From NCBI GenBank assembly GCA_037074705.1, contig CM073590.1:95100947-95164946 (forward strand): a stretch of 64,000 bases of DNA, given 5' to 3'. Each line of letters opens with the position of its first letter. Positions within the stretch are counted from its first letter, which is position 1. A program made the translations under genes and the position numbers. The notes below the pieces were generated by a model that was not told the origin of the DNA, did no database searches, and worked only from the letters and a program-made list of their open reading frames with translations. Positions 44,821 through 55,637 of the stretch are shown here, one piece after another. This DNA is from Zhengitettix transpicula (lineage: Eukaryota > Arthropoda > Insecta > Orthoptera > Tetrigidae).

Positions 44821-44982
44821 TTTTTTATATATTGATTTATTTACAGTCGCATCGACGTCTCAGGTCATCAGAGTTCTCATTATGGTTTCTCATTTTTCCT
44901 TGTCGGGAGACTAATTGCAAACAAACATCCATGCCCTCGCCAGGATTCGAACCCGAGACATCTGTGATGTGAGGCAGAATTA
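44821..44982 (-). mobile_element. tRNA-derived SINE, copy 4 (head truncated)
   Basis: Minus strand: 'ctgcctcacatcacagatg', box B GGTTCGAATCCTGGCGAGGG, body GCATGGATGTTTG, and tail GCGACTGTAAATAAATCAAT followed by AT-rich sequence. The tail matches copy 3. Box A is missing. Confidence 0.8.
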
Positions 44983-45029
44983 CCTTTTTGTTTAATGCTT
45001 GGGTACTTTTTTTTTCTATCGAACGTATT

Positions 45030-45330
45030 AATTGATGATATTAATTTGTCTGCAGTCGCGTGTATGCAATCGCGGATCCCGGAAGCAGAATTTTGCTCGT
45101 GCACGTACTCGTAAGTCTTCAGCGCCATCCGCCTTCAAAGCTCAAACTGGATTGAGAGACACGCGAGAAGTTTTCCGCTTTGTTAGCGGACATGTTTACT
45201 CAGCGCAACAAGTTGTCTGGACGGAGGCATCGGCGTGACGTTATAAAAGAGTGAGCATGGTGACACTGACCTGCCCCATCACAGACATCCGTCCGTCATA
45301 AATATGCAGGCCACACGCGTTCATTGTCTC
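45030..45330. promoter_or_regulatory. GC-rich patch with TATA-like element
   Basis: GC-richer interval containing GTTATAAAAGAGTG at about 45239 and CATAAATATGCAGG at about 45297 (octamer-like ATGCA). No initiator is obvious at the right spacing. A 68-codon frame (45032-45238) is unrecognised. Confidence 0.25.
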
Positions 45331-45500
45331 ACAGCGCTCTGCATGTAATACCAATATACGCAGATCCAAGCTTTATTTATTATGCATCGGTGAATACAGG
45401 ATTCGTCGTCGGGAGGTAATACAGTAAAAATTAGTTTTGGATATATACTTTCATGGCAAATGTTCGGAATGATGGTTGCATTGTTATCCGTTGTATATAT
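45331..45500. other. Unassigned sequence
   Basis: Nothing recognised before the TATATAT at 45493-45500. Confidence 0.3.
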
Positions 45501-45563
45501 TGTAGTAAACACAATTATTGATTACTTCTAAATTAAAACAAGCCCCACCTTGAGGTGCCAAAA
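45501..45563 (-). other. PBS-like tail on LTR 11
   Basis: Minus strand: TTTTGGCACCTCAAGGTGGG, then GCTTGTTTTAATTTAG and an end 'ttgtgtttactaca' identical in its last dozen bases to the LTR end. ATAT at 45497-45500 is matched by ATAT at 46478-46481, so the target-site duplication encloses tail plus LTR as one inserted unit. Confidence 0.7.
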
Positions 45564-46477
45564 TGTAGTAAACACAAGTAAATGATTAGTTATTCAATTT
45601 AAATAAGCCCACATTGGAGCACATTTGTAATAATACAATTTAATTAGATTTTAAACAAACAAATTGAAAGTTGAAATGATAGGATTTTAAATGAATAATC
45701 AGAATTCAAAATATAAAACAAAGTTAATTTATGAAACCACAAATTCTTACCACAATTAAAATTTTGTTACAAGTTAGTAAACTGCCAAGACTTAATATCA
45801 GGGCCGACTATCGGGCCTCCAATAAAGAATGTTACGACAAGACAATTAAAAACTAACAATGTTAAAAATTCTTAACTTAAACAATTATTGAAATGTGAAA
45901 TCTGAGGATAATTATAATTTGCATTAGTTTTACAATTAATAACTTTTCTTTTTAGTTTACATGACCATTAGCTGTTCATCTGGGGCTCGGTCTCACTCGA
46001 TTATTGTTAAACACTTCACAGACATGCCATATTTCACTGAATTTAATGTGGTTGAAATTTTCAGACACAAGGCACTTCCTGCTCTTTACAGTTGATAACA
46101 TTGTTTTTAAATATTTGATACTTGTATAAATATGCAAATGGACAAATGCTTCAGATTGTCGACTCGTAATTCATAAACCCGGGACTTAAATATATAATTT
46201 CTCTGCTGCCTCTATATACTTGCTTAAATACAGTAACAGGAACTTTGAATCGGGTTCGCTTTCCTGGTCCAAGCAACTCTGCCAAACAAACTCGTCAGCC
46301 TCCCAAAACACACCGACTTTCCACACGTCCATCCATGCCTTCTCGACAATGCAAATTTAGCAAGCAAGCATTATAGGCTACATATTCTTGTACACAATTC
46401 TTATATTTACGCCGCCGACAATGAAAATCGTAAAATTTTGTTTATTAAATAATTACAACATGTCTTGAATTACCACA
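45564..46477 (-). mobile_element. LTR 11 with PBS tail
   Basis: Minus strand: starts TGTGGTAATTCAAGACATG at 46477 and ends 'cttgtgtttactaca' at 45564, 914 bp. The superfamily block appears on the plus strand as 'atcagggccgactatcgggc' at about 45799. Just inside its 3' end (45606-45632) lies a worn second PBS-like copy ('gcccacattggagcac' on the plus strand) next to TTACA. The PBS-plus-end module is therefore present up to three times in a row. Confidence 0.75.
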
Positions 46478-46509
46478 ATATGTAAAGAAATAATGTTTCT
46501 TTTCGTCGT
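46478..46509. other. Short unassigned spacer
   Basis: Holds the ATAT target duplicate of LTR 11. Confidence 0.5.
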
Positions 46510-46755
46510 TTTGATTTTAGATTTATTACTCATTCCATTACACCTCGGTCGAGGAAATAGGATCCGTCATGATATAAGATTACAAGAAAAGATTAAAATA
46601 TTACAATTACAAAGTGTAAAAGACAAATATTGTACTTAACATAAAAATATATAATTTAAAACAACGTTAAAGATACTAATATAACAGTAAATTCATCTTC
46701 ATTTTCATTCGGCGGAGTTTTCACCAGCAAATCTTACTTCGATTCCCGTAGAAGT
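46510..46755 (-). mobile_element. LINE 3' untranslated region, second copy
   Basis: Reverse complement of 20400-20655 with the same ordered pieces, ending AATAAATCTA on the minus strand at about 46520. The reverse-transcriptase part is not recognisable to its right, so this is a strongly 5'-truncated copy. Confidence 0.72.
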
Positions 46756-48371
46756 AGAAGAAGTAAATAAGTCCGCAGTTAAATACTACAAGACTATAAT
46801 TGTAAAATAATAGCAGTATTCTGTCTTCTTAAACATACAATGGAATACTTTAAATAAAAACTACAAATTGATAAAAAATACTGTTGCAATAATTTAGCTT
46901 GCTGAGACCAGTAATCAATTAACCCCGAGACCTCGTAACTTCCCGCACTAGAATGTCTCATTGGGCACTTTAGCACTTTTCAGCAGGCAGTACTAATATA
47001 ATAAATAATTCTTGGTTTGAGTTTTATTCAAAACACAATCATTTATAAGGTACTGTTAGATTAATCTAGAGTGGCGAACACCAATTTTCGCCTGCAATCC
47101 AACCTATTATAAACCATTAGTTTTTGTTAAAACTCACCACCCAGGGATTCGAAGATAATTACTACGATAGATTTCAATTGTGCATCAGATAAATGTGACT
47201 ATATTCTTTCTTGAAATATAATTCAATTGGATAAAAATTTACCGGTAATTTATAAAATGCGTTAAATTATATAATAATAATAATAATAATAATTTATTAA
47301 CAAAATGTTTTAAATTACTTTTAGAAATTTTTTAACAAGTAAGTTATATTTTTTCTAAGCAAAGTTCGAGCCGCCGTTTTAATGCAAAATAATAATGTCA
47401 TCTCAGGGTTCTTTTTAAGGTAAATTGCGGTTATAGACTCAACTAAAGAAAAAAATCAATTGAATTCCATTTCGTAAGAAATGCCGTGGAAGAATAATTA
47501 GGGGTATGTTTGAATAACGATCCACATTGTAGTGGAATATTTCCCGGTGATTGGCGCCTTACGAAAACTTGTGGCGGCTTCCTCTGCTGCTTTGGGAGTC
47601 CAGTCTCCGAAGTCAGTATTTCCCTTGTTGTTCGTCACTCCTTCTCCGAAAGGCTATAGGCATCATTCAGTAGGTATCAAAAAAGAGCTTTTTACACGTT
47701 TGTCACATAAAGAAGAAGCCTCACGAGCCTTTTCTCCTCGCTTTTTATACCACGTTCCCTCCACCTCGGATAAACGTCGTCCCCTTTAACCACGTGGTCT
47801 AGACAATAAAGTAGTTTTTTACTAATTCTGGGTTTCCGAGCGTCGACACAGCTATTGTTATTAAAGCAAACCATTATTTTCAAAGTAAGAAGGTGGGTAT
47901 TTTGTATCGCCTTTTAAGGCCAAAATGGATTTTGAAGCAACATTATAATAGTGGTACTCGACCATACCACAATGTGCTAATAATGATGATAAATTTACAA
48001 TAAAAGTTCTTGATATCTGGAAAGTGTTCAGTTTAAAAAATGATGAAAGTAAACTTAATTTTCATTGGTCTGCTTATCTTCAGTGTGTTTTATCCTGCGG
48101 ACTTTAATCATTTCTGTTACAATTAGACCTGGGACATCAATAACTCCACAAAAGGATATAGAAACAACCTGATTTCCCTAGTGTTTCTATCCCAACGAGT
48201 CAATCACTTTTGAAATTGTTGATGGAACGGGTTACTAAAATTGATAATTGTTCAACCTTCTATACGAATATTCGCCAGCAAGGAATGCGAGCAACGTTAT
48301 AATCACATTCAGTAAAATGAACTTATCAACATGAGTATTATAATGAAGTAGCCAATCGACAACCAAAATCA
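46756..48371. other. Unassigned sequence, includes (AAT)n
   Basis: An AAT run lies at about 47274-47293. The patch 47530-47790 is GC-richer with an 85-codon unrecognised frame. Nothing else recognised. Confidence 0.3.
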
Positions 48372-48432
48372 AGTGATAAAATAAGTATCATACAACGTCT
48401 CTGCAAACCTTGTTCCTTTCCTTAAAAACCGT
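48372..48432 (-). ncRNA. PLE 3'-terminus remnant, copy D
   Basis: Minus strand 'aaggaaaggaacaaggttt', then GAGACGTTGTATGATAC and an AT-rich tail parallels 'gaaaggaacaaag', GAAACGTTGTGTGGTATT of PLE copy 2. CTGANGA is lost. A short decayed PLE end. Confidence 0.45.
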
Positions 48433-50149
48433 ACAAAACTAAAGCAAAAACTATTGCAGAAAAGTGTGTGGTTTTTATATATTCTTTTTAATTTAATTAG
48501 TCTGCATCTTATACAGACATTTTATTATATTTTAAATATTAGTATTTACGTAATTTGAATATCTGTATGTTTTAAACAAAACTTTAGTTATCACAATTTA
48601 ACATCTGTCAACAATTGAAGAATTTTCGTGGATTTCATAAGAAAATTAATCTGGTTGGTTTCATACATTTCATCCACCAGCCTAATAAAATCTGTTCGCG
48701 GGCCGGATGTAAGCCGCAGGCAGTGGAAACCCCTGAATTAGCCTAAAATAAACTCTACAGAAGTAGCAGGTGAATTATTTTATTCTCATTCCTTAACACC
48801 AGCAAAAACGCGTAATTCGTTTAAGTCTTCTATATATTAAACTTGATACCTTGTCAGTTTTCATAAAATAAATGCATTACCACGTAACTGAAATTCTTGT
48901 AAGGCAAAAACTGAAATAAATAGATTTTTTAAAATTTCAACACTGATAATTCACGAAAGAATCAACTACTTCTTAAATTGAATGGGATAATTCCTTTTCA
49001 AGTGTGTGTTAAGTGGCATTAATTCCGATTGTATACACGCGATTGTTTGAGGTATGATGCCAAATAACTAAACCGTTATTAATTACATATTTAGGCCTAT
49101 TGTTTATTATGTATAATATACACCTATTTATGTTTGTTAATTGGTATTTAATATTTAGGTTAAGGTTAAATACAAGGTTTCCAATATTTTTAACAGTGTT
49201 TTATACATTTAGTTATCTGTTACTAATTTTGCTGCGTGTTTACACTTTCTGAATAATTTCACTAACGTATTAAAGCCCTTCTATCAGTTTACAAACATAA
49301 AGTTTCTTTTGATTCATAAATTAAAAATGTATTTCATATGAAAAATGCAGATGACATTTCTGCGACAATTGTTTAATTTATTTTTATTAGATAATATAAC
49401 TTTTAGAGAGACCGAAATAAAATTGGTAATATATATATATATATAAGTGTGTGTTTAATCGAGCGTGTGGAAGTTACAATGAATTTGATAAGTCGTACGC
49501 ATCGGGATTATTAATTCTAGTGCTTATACTTACTAGTGGGTGGATGAGACGTATGATTTCAGTGTATATCAAATTCTTGAACAAAAAATAACAAAACTTA
49601 TTTCATTATTTTAAATCTAATCATTACCTTCTCATTCCGGGAATCACAAGATGCCAGAAACTCAACTGCTGTCCTCCAACACAAAATCTCCAATCCCCCT
49701 GTCTGAAAATTCCATTCCATCATACATACTATTATCACAGCCGGAGGATTCACACTAGTTCGTCCAAGAATGTATGACTTCCTATCATTAAATTTCTGTG
49801 GAACCAGCCGACAATAGTAGTAGTCTTACTAGCTCGTGCTCGCAGATAGTCCTCCATTACCTTATTTTTTTTACTATTATGCGCCACATCTGTCTCCTGT
49901 CTATATTTCCATCGCTTTCACTTCGTTTACAATAATACCAGGCCCTTTCATCCCTTTCGCTACCTAGAAAGGTATTTTTCTTTGTTGAGCGTTCGTCGCT
50001 TCGAATTTGCCAAAACTTGCATGACATATATACGTGACGGGAAATATATACTTCACTCTACAGAAACGGAGCGAAGTAAATTGAAAACTTGAAACCCGGT
50101 CTTTCAAAGTCAGAAAATTGTGTGTGTTTTGGACTGATATAATTTAGAT
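48433..50149. other. Unassigned AT-rich sequence, about 1.7 kb
   Basis: No feature recognised apart from a short TA run at 49430-49444. Confidence 0.3.
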
Positions 50150-50340
50150 TTAGATAGATTTATTCTCTATTAGCCCTCTTATGAGAAAATAGGATTCGTC
50201 ACAAATGTTACATTAGTACATACATAATAAATAAGCTAATAAATACAATAGACAAATTATATATTAAATGAATGAATATTTAAAGTAATAATTAATAAGT
50301 TACACAAAAAAGTTCAAATCAATAAGGAACTGTTCACATT
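50150..50340 (-). mobile_element. LINE 3' end, third copy
   Basis: Minus strand: TGACGAATCCTATTTTCTC and AATAAATCTATCTAAATC, the tail of the same or a sister LINE family as at 20.6 and 46.5 kb. Upstream homology fades quickly. Confidence 0.5.
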
Positions 50341-50969
50341 TGTACACATTTCCTTTAAGATACACGCACACAACACTGAACACTTCCTGGTATTCATCTC
50401 CTATCGCTAGGTACGGAGGGATGTCGTCATAGATATTTAATATGCAATATGTCTGGCTTTCACAAAAATTAATGTCGTGTATAATACACTATTGCCAATA
50501 TATATGACCTTTAAGACCGACAGAACTTTAAACAGTTATGTCTAAGAATAATGGCGATCTGTCGAAAGAATCGCACTCAATATTTTTCGGGCATTTACCA
50601 TGCAGAAATACTGTATATTTTTTAAAACGATGAATGGAGCTCTTTATAGGAGTATTATAACGAATTCTATGAGTCCACAAACTGCAAAACTGGACATGCA
50701 TATTATTTTCTTCCCACAGGACGGTGCCACATGTCACACAGAGGTGCGAGTCTATGAAATTTCGTAGCAGTGTTATTTCACACAATGGTGATGTGAAATG
50801 GCTGCTCATTTGTTGCCACTTCACTTCCTGTGGGGTACGTAAAATCACACATTTACGGGAATAATCCACGAATGTTCACTGACCTTAAACAGAAATATGA
50901 AAAGGATTGCCAGCCATTCTTGAGTTACAAGTTGTTACCAAAACAGCTAAAAGAGTTTACTTTTCTTAT
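50341..50969. other. Unassigned; 113-codon minus-strand frame
   Basis: A minus-strand frame 50528-50869 opens at GTG with a TGA just upstream and reads Cys- and His-rich (for example DSHLCVTCGTVLWEENN). I do not recognise it. It could be a domesticated or decayed element fragment, or chance; it has no ATG. Confidence 0.25.
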
Positions 50970-51256
50970 TTTCATTTCACATATATGCTATGGTATTGCA
51001 ATTTCTGGTAACTGTTCTCGAAATTTGGAAATTTTCAAATTCTAAAAACGAGCCACTGGAATTATATCAGGTTAGGGTGAAGGATAACTGCATATATCTC
51101 TTCAAAACCCTTAAATTTTTTACTATACCCAGCGCTTACATATTAGAAATACTAAAATTTGTCGAACGCAATATGAACGTGGGCGTGGCACGAGAAACCG
51201 TTCACTCAGAGCAGATAAACAGCCTTAGTCTCTATGAGTTCATTTTTCCGGTATAG
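50970..51256 (+). pseudogene. CR1/Jockey-type LINE reverse transcriptase tail, second copy
   Basis: Reads CYGIAISGNCSRNLEIFKF, then a stop (expected Gln), KRATGIISG, and after a frameshift YLFKTLKFFTIPSAYILEIL with KFVERNMN. This fits the '(S)YGI..WGN......IF.LQKR..RII.G ... LF..L.ILT.P..YI.E...F' tail of CR1/Jockey-type LINEs, as at 19.9 kb. Ends near VHSEQINS, where the family has 'HS.NTR'. Confidence 0.65.
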
Positions 51257-51352
51257 CATTATTTGCAAGCAGTCCTGAAAATGTCATGCAGTGTACTTCA
51301 ATTATAAAGGTTCTTATTACACCGTACGCGAATTTTTATATCGGTATTGTAA

Positions 51353-51413
51353 AGATTATTTAAATTAAATTACCCTTGCACAACGCACTCTCACGGACCT
51401 TTTCATCAGGGCC
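51353..51413 (-). ncRNA. Hammerhead-like PLE terminus motif, copy E
   Basis: Minus strand: CCTGATGAAAAGGTCCGTGA, then GAGTGCGTTGTGCAAGG and AT-rich sequence. Core block CTGATGA is intact; the returning helix strand and GAAA are mutated (GAGAGTG). The GTTGTGCAAG tail is PLE-like. Confidence 0.4.
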
Positions 51414-51483
51414 TAACTACAGTGGTATAAATGCATACGACAACTCAAACGTGTCGCACCACCGCTTTCTCCATCTCTTCAAT

Positions 51484-52025
51484 TCAACGCTTTCTTGGTC
51501 TACCTCTGTATCTTCTGCCACCTGGATGCCCCTCCAGAACTTTATTTGGTTCTCTTGTATTCTCCATCCGATGTACGTGTCCTAGCCAACGCACTCGAGC
51601 AGTTTTTATCACAGATATCATATCCTCCTCATTGTACAGGTCTCTAAGCTCCTGATTTGTTCTAATGCACCATACCAGTTCTGTTTTCGTTGGCGCAAAG
51701 ATCTTCCTCAATACCTTTCTTTCCCATGACATTATCCTTTTTTCTTCGGATTTATTTAATATCCATGTCTCCGCTCCATATGTAACCACCGGTCGAACTA
51801 TAGTTTTGTAAATGGTCAACTTACCTTTAAAATTTGTTTGTTTCTTAATGTTGGAAATAAAGCCGCGTAACATCGATTTCCTTCGGCCAGTCTGGCATTG
51901 ATTTCCTTTTTAGCTTCATTTTGTGCAATGATCAGAGAGCCCAGATATCTCAATTCCTGCACCCCTTCAAAACACTTTCCTACACATCTAAAAGCTTGAG
52001 CCGGTTGGCTTGTTCTGAACTGCAA
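51484..52025 (-). pseudogene. LINE reverse transcriptase C-terminal part
   Basis: Minus strand: ELRYLGSLI and INARLAEGNRCYAALFPTLR in one frame (51816-52025), then after a frameshift GKLTIYKTIVRPVVTYGAET, KVLRKIF, RWLGHVHRM, GRRYRGRPRKR and a TGA where Trp is usual. These are the thumb and C-terminal segments of a non-LTR retrotransposon polymerase. Clade not resolved from this fragment. Continues from the palm part at 52375-52950 but with unrelated sequence in between. Confidence 0.85.
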
Positions 52026-52374
52026 GTCGGGGCTCCACGTCCGTCGCTGGCGACGGTTTGTCCCTCTGTGTCCATACTTTCTTTTCAGCCCCCTCGCTGG
52101 ATGTAAAAAATCGATCGTCTCGATCTTTGGATCGATCTTTCCTGAACCAAGAAATGTCATTGGTTCAGACAGTCACGTGTTAACTCAAATTTCTGGGATT
52201 TTCAGAGAGGCGTTTCCCACGGTGTGACAGTCCAGGTAACTTCCGAGGGTCAACATAATACGTGTCCAATTCCAGACTGCAGGGATTATCTCCCCGCCTT
52301 AGCGGTGCCTGCTCAAATTCCAACTTATCAAGCTCTCAACCCTTGCTAAAATCTAATTATATTAAAATGAAACA
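52026..52374. other. Sequence replacing the polymerase motif C region
   Basis: Lies between palm motif B and the thumb of the LINE polymerase, where the F/YADD active site should be. It shows no polymerase motif and is GC-richer in part (52030-52080). It probably arose by an insertion or a deletion-replacement. Confidence 0.5.
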
Positions 52375-52950
52375 TGAAACTATCGCGGTACACCTTGTCT
52401 CAACCCTACTTTAACATCAAACCTTCTCGATATCCTTCCTTGTACACATACCTTAGTCTTACTTCTGCTTAAAGCCGTATTTATCAGCCTGATTAGCTTC
52501 CCAGGATAACCAAGGGCTTTCATTTCAATGAGAAGTTTTCATTTTCGCACAGAATCGTAAGCTTGTTTAAAATCTACGCATAGCTGGCGTAGGGTAATAT
52601 TATATTCATAACATTTTTCCATCATGATCCGCATTGTAAAAATGTGATCTATTGTTGACCGGTTTGAACGAAAGCCACACTGATATTCTCTCAGGTCTTG
52701 TTCTACTTTGTGGGCTAAACGTTCGGTAATTATTATGGTGAAGATCTTATACCCAATACCTAGCAAAGATATCCCCCCTATAATTTTTACATTTTAATTT
52801 ATATCCTTTCTTAAGGATAGGAGACACTAAAGCAGTTTCCCATTCTTCCGGTAATTCTTCTGTTCTCCAGATATCTAATATCAGCTTGTGTAATGATTGT
52901 ATCACTACTGATTCACCATATTTTAATATTTCCGCTGTTATCCCATGTCA
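52375..52950 (-). pseudogene. LINE reverse transcriptase fingers and palm
   Basis: Minus strand, across two or more frames: GITAEILKYGESVVIQSLHK, LPEEWETALVSPILKKG, NYRG, LGIGYKIFTIIITERLAH, YQCGFRSNRSTIDHIF, and CVDFKQAYDSV (catalytic motif A Asp), then ALGYPGKLIRLI and VGLRQGVPR (motif B). Frameshifts lie near 52530 and 52766. Motif C is absent (replaced sequence 52026-52374), so the polymerase is dead. Same orientation as 51484-52025; together one element. Confidence 0.88.
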
Positions 52951-52961
52951 AAAGATATCCA

Positions 52962-53040
52962 TCTTGGATTTAGCCTCCCCGCTGTCGTCAACCAACGGCA
53001 GATCACAACTACTAATATCGGCTGAAAACGTAGTAATATA
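52962..53040. repeat. Short repeat shared with 60425-60500
   Basis: CGCTGTCGTCAACCAACGGC here and CGCTGCTGCCAACTAACGGC at about 60434, followed in both by 'agat(c/t)ac', 'cggctg' and AAAACGTA(G/A)TAATATAA. Homology stops soon after. Class unknown. Confidence 0.7.
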
Positions 53041-53520
53041 AAACCAACCTATGTGTTTGTAGACACGCGTTACAGTATCCAAGTCGTGTCTACAGAGTAG
53101 CTGAATATGTGCAGCTTAGGATTACGTGTTTTAAATAGTATGTACATTTTTCTACGTTCGTTCTGTTTTCCTGTCTATATTTTCTGTTTTTAACAAATCT
53201 GCATGACGACATCCCCTCGTAGCTGTAGACGGGAAATTAATTTAGTGTTGTTTACATATATTAGTCATGTGATAATTTTTTTGAATTTCTGTGACCGTAA
53301 TTATTAGATACTTTTATATATTTAGTTATACAATGTACGTAATTAGGATAATTTACGTTTAATTCATTTCAGTATTCTGTATAATGAATTCTTTATTGTA
53401 ATGTATTCTGTTACTAATTTATTATTTATGTAATTATGTAAAATTCAGTGACGAATCCTTCTTCCTAATAACAGGGATAACTGAAAATAATGTTATCTAT
53501 CAATCTTTAAAAAGAAAACA
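53041..53520 (+). mobile_element. Possible LINE 3' region
   Basis: Ends with AGTGACGAATCCTTCTTCC, a variant of the TGACG(A/G)ATCCT tail seen at 20.6, 46.5 and 50.2 kb. Little else is recognisable. Confidence 0.35.
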
Positions 53521-55298
53521 TTTCTATTGTCGTGGCTAAAAACTCCTTCCCCTTTATGTCGGTCTGTTCTCTAACAACAGCCCGATTTCATATCTAATTG
53601 AAGTTTTAAGAAAGTCAGATGGAAATAATCCGGCCAGTCAGTGTGACCTGTGATTTATACACTGTTGAAAATAATGAGAAGAAATATGATATAAAAGTAT
53701 CTGGATAAAAGTTGAACGAACCTTATAACATAAATATCGACCATATTGACGTCATGAAAATGAATAACCAAATCTTATTGAACGGTTAGGCTCATTGAGG
53801 TGAAGGAGGTATTCGGTAGTATCATTTTTCATAGTTGATGATACAGGTTTTCACAATGAGTTATAAACATCCAGACCATATTTTTTACTTATTTTTTATT
53901 TGTCTGCTAATATACAATGTACAACAGAATCATTGTAATAAGTAAATTTTATACGCGGTCTTAGCATGAGGTGGACAATTGTCCATTGACCATTCCCTAG
54001 TATATTATTCTTAGGTTTAATTTATCTTGTTCGTGTTGTGCAACAGGTCCGTTGGCCACATTCTTTTGATTCTTCTTTCTACCCATGGAGTATTGATTAT
54101 TTTTGCTACCAGTTAATTATCGTGTCCTTTATATGTTCCAAGTAGAGTTCTGAGAACCTCTTAATTCAGTTGCCTAGCTTGGGTTTCTGCCGTCCGCGGC
54201 GAAGGCCAAATTCGCCACCCTCTTATTTAGATATTTAAATCCAAAACGCCCCAAAATAATCTGAAATTCTGAAATTTTGCCGTTGTCTTAAAGGTCGTCC
54301 CAACAGCTCCCCCGCGCTATGTCACTGCCATTATTTCGTAACCTAATGGGTACAGGTACAAAGATTTTGGTTATTTCACTTATAAAATTGATCGTTTAGT
54401 ATAAAGCAAACACTGTTAACTAGCAATTAAAAAATTGTAATTCTTACACGGTTGTATTTATAGCAAGATTCGTACATGTGTGGTGATTCGTTTCCTTAAA
54501 ACTGTTATTAAATTGTAATTTTTACATTTCTCTGACAATCAAAAAAAAAAATCCTTCTAAATGTTGTCGAGGCGCGGTGGTGGTCATTTAGTTACGGTCA
54601 GGCCTGCCAATCTATTTGAAGGACAGTATTCCCTGGAGTGTTCATATGTTTCGAAGGGAGACAAAGGATCTGTGAGGTAGTCCGGGAGCAGTCATTGCTA
54701 GGAGGAAGATGGATCCTTGAACTAAAAACAATTATTTCAGTCAAAAAACCATTTTGATTACCAAAGGAGTGTAGGGTCCAGTGCAGACCAGATAGACAAC
54801 TTATTATGGGTGACCAGCGCGTGTAGAAGCTGACGTTTTCACTTCCAGTGACGAGTCGACTCCAGCCAAATCCAGATTCATCATCGAGAATTCGGTTCCG
54901 AACGAGTTCCCGAAGAACCAGCAGGAGTGTCTACGGCAGTCACCTGCCAAGACACCAGTAATCGGCATTTTCCGAACTTTCAAGTGACTGAACAACATTC
55001 TAACCGCGATATTTGCATTATAGAATTTTTTTAGAGTCCATCCACGTTTCTTTGAGAGTAGCCTTTAGAAGCTACGTGAGAATATTCTTTTTGCTCTCCA
55101 AAGTTACACCCAAGTAAATATTTCGTTTTTTATATATAAATTTAATTATTTAACTTTGAGTTATTGAACAAATAAATTATTTAATATCAATTTTTTATTT
55201 AATCATTGTAAATAATTCTTCATTCAAAAGTGGTCAGTCAGACACCACACATATAGTCTATCGGTTTATAGTTTATATACAATTTTTGGGTTGACTAT
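53521..55298. other. Unassigned sequence, about 1.8 kb
   Basis: A mixed-composition patch at 54570-54990 contains a 64-codon minus-strand frame without known motifs. Nothing else recognised. Confidence 0.3.
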
Positions 55299-55540
55299 TG
55301 AAAAATCATCTTGCACAAATTGTTATTGCAGTTGAGACGAGATATTTAAGTGTTCAATGACGGAAACGGGAATAGTGATCGTTGTATGTATCAATGTTTG
55401 GCGATGTTTCCTCAGACTCAGGTCGCGATGACGTCACATGATGATACAGACAACGCGCACTATTCCGAAGGTTTTCTTCATTGAGCACTTAAAAAATCTC
55501 GTCTCAACTGGATAAGAATTTGTGAAAGATGATTTTTCAA
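55299..55540. repeat. Foldback F5, near-perfect 242-bp hairpin
   Basis: TTGAAAAATCATCTTGCACA at 55299 pairs with the reverse complement ending at 55540, continuing through CAGTTGAGACGAGAT, 'ttaagtg(t/c)tcaatga' and GGAATAGTG to 'tgtatcat'. Arms about 115 bp, almost no spacer. Both arms hold CAATGA, a short hairpin and GGAAT, a worn version of the CTGATGA...GAAAC motif, facing inward. Confidence 0.82.
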
Positions 55541-55616
55541 GGTTTTTAAGCGTAAAATGAAGGAAACATGCTTACTTTTTGAGGGCGCAGTTTATTTGAT
55601 GTCATATATATATGAC
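55541..55616. other. Unassigned spacer
   Basis: Nothing recognised apart from a short TATATATA run. Confidence 0.3.
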
Positions 55617-55637
55617 CCCGCCACGCTTCGCCACTGT
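55617..55637 (-). repeat. hAT-like terminal motif, copy c
   Basis: Minus strand CAGTGGCGAAGCGTGGCGGG, the counterpart of the motif at 23242. Faces left; a partner end within the next kilobase was not found. Confidence 0.4.

Noticed and set aside
48450..48490. Plus-strand 'gaaaagtgtgtggtttttatat', like a PLE tail facing the minus-strand remnant at 48372-48432
   Set aside because: No core or helix upstream; too short to separate from chance in AT-rich DNA.
50528..50869. 113-codon minus-strand frame with Cys and His residues
   Set aside because: GTG opening with a stop just upstream and no recognisable domain; kept only as a note in the unassigned region.
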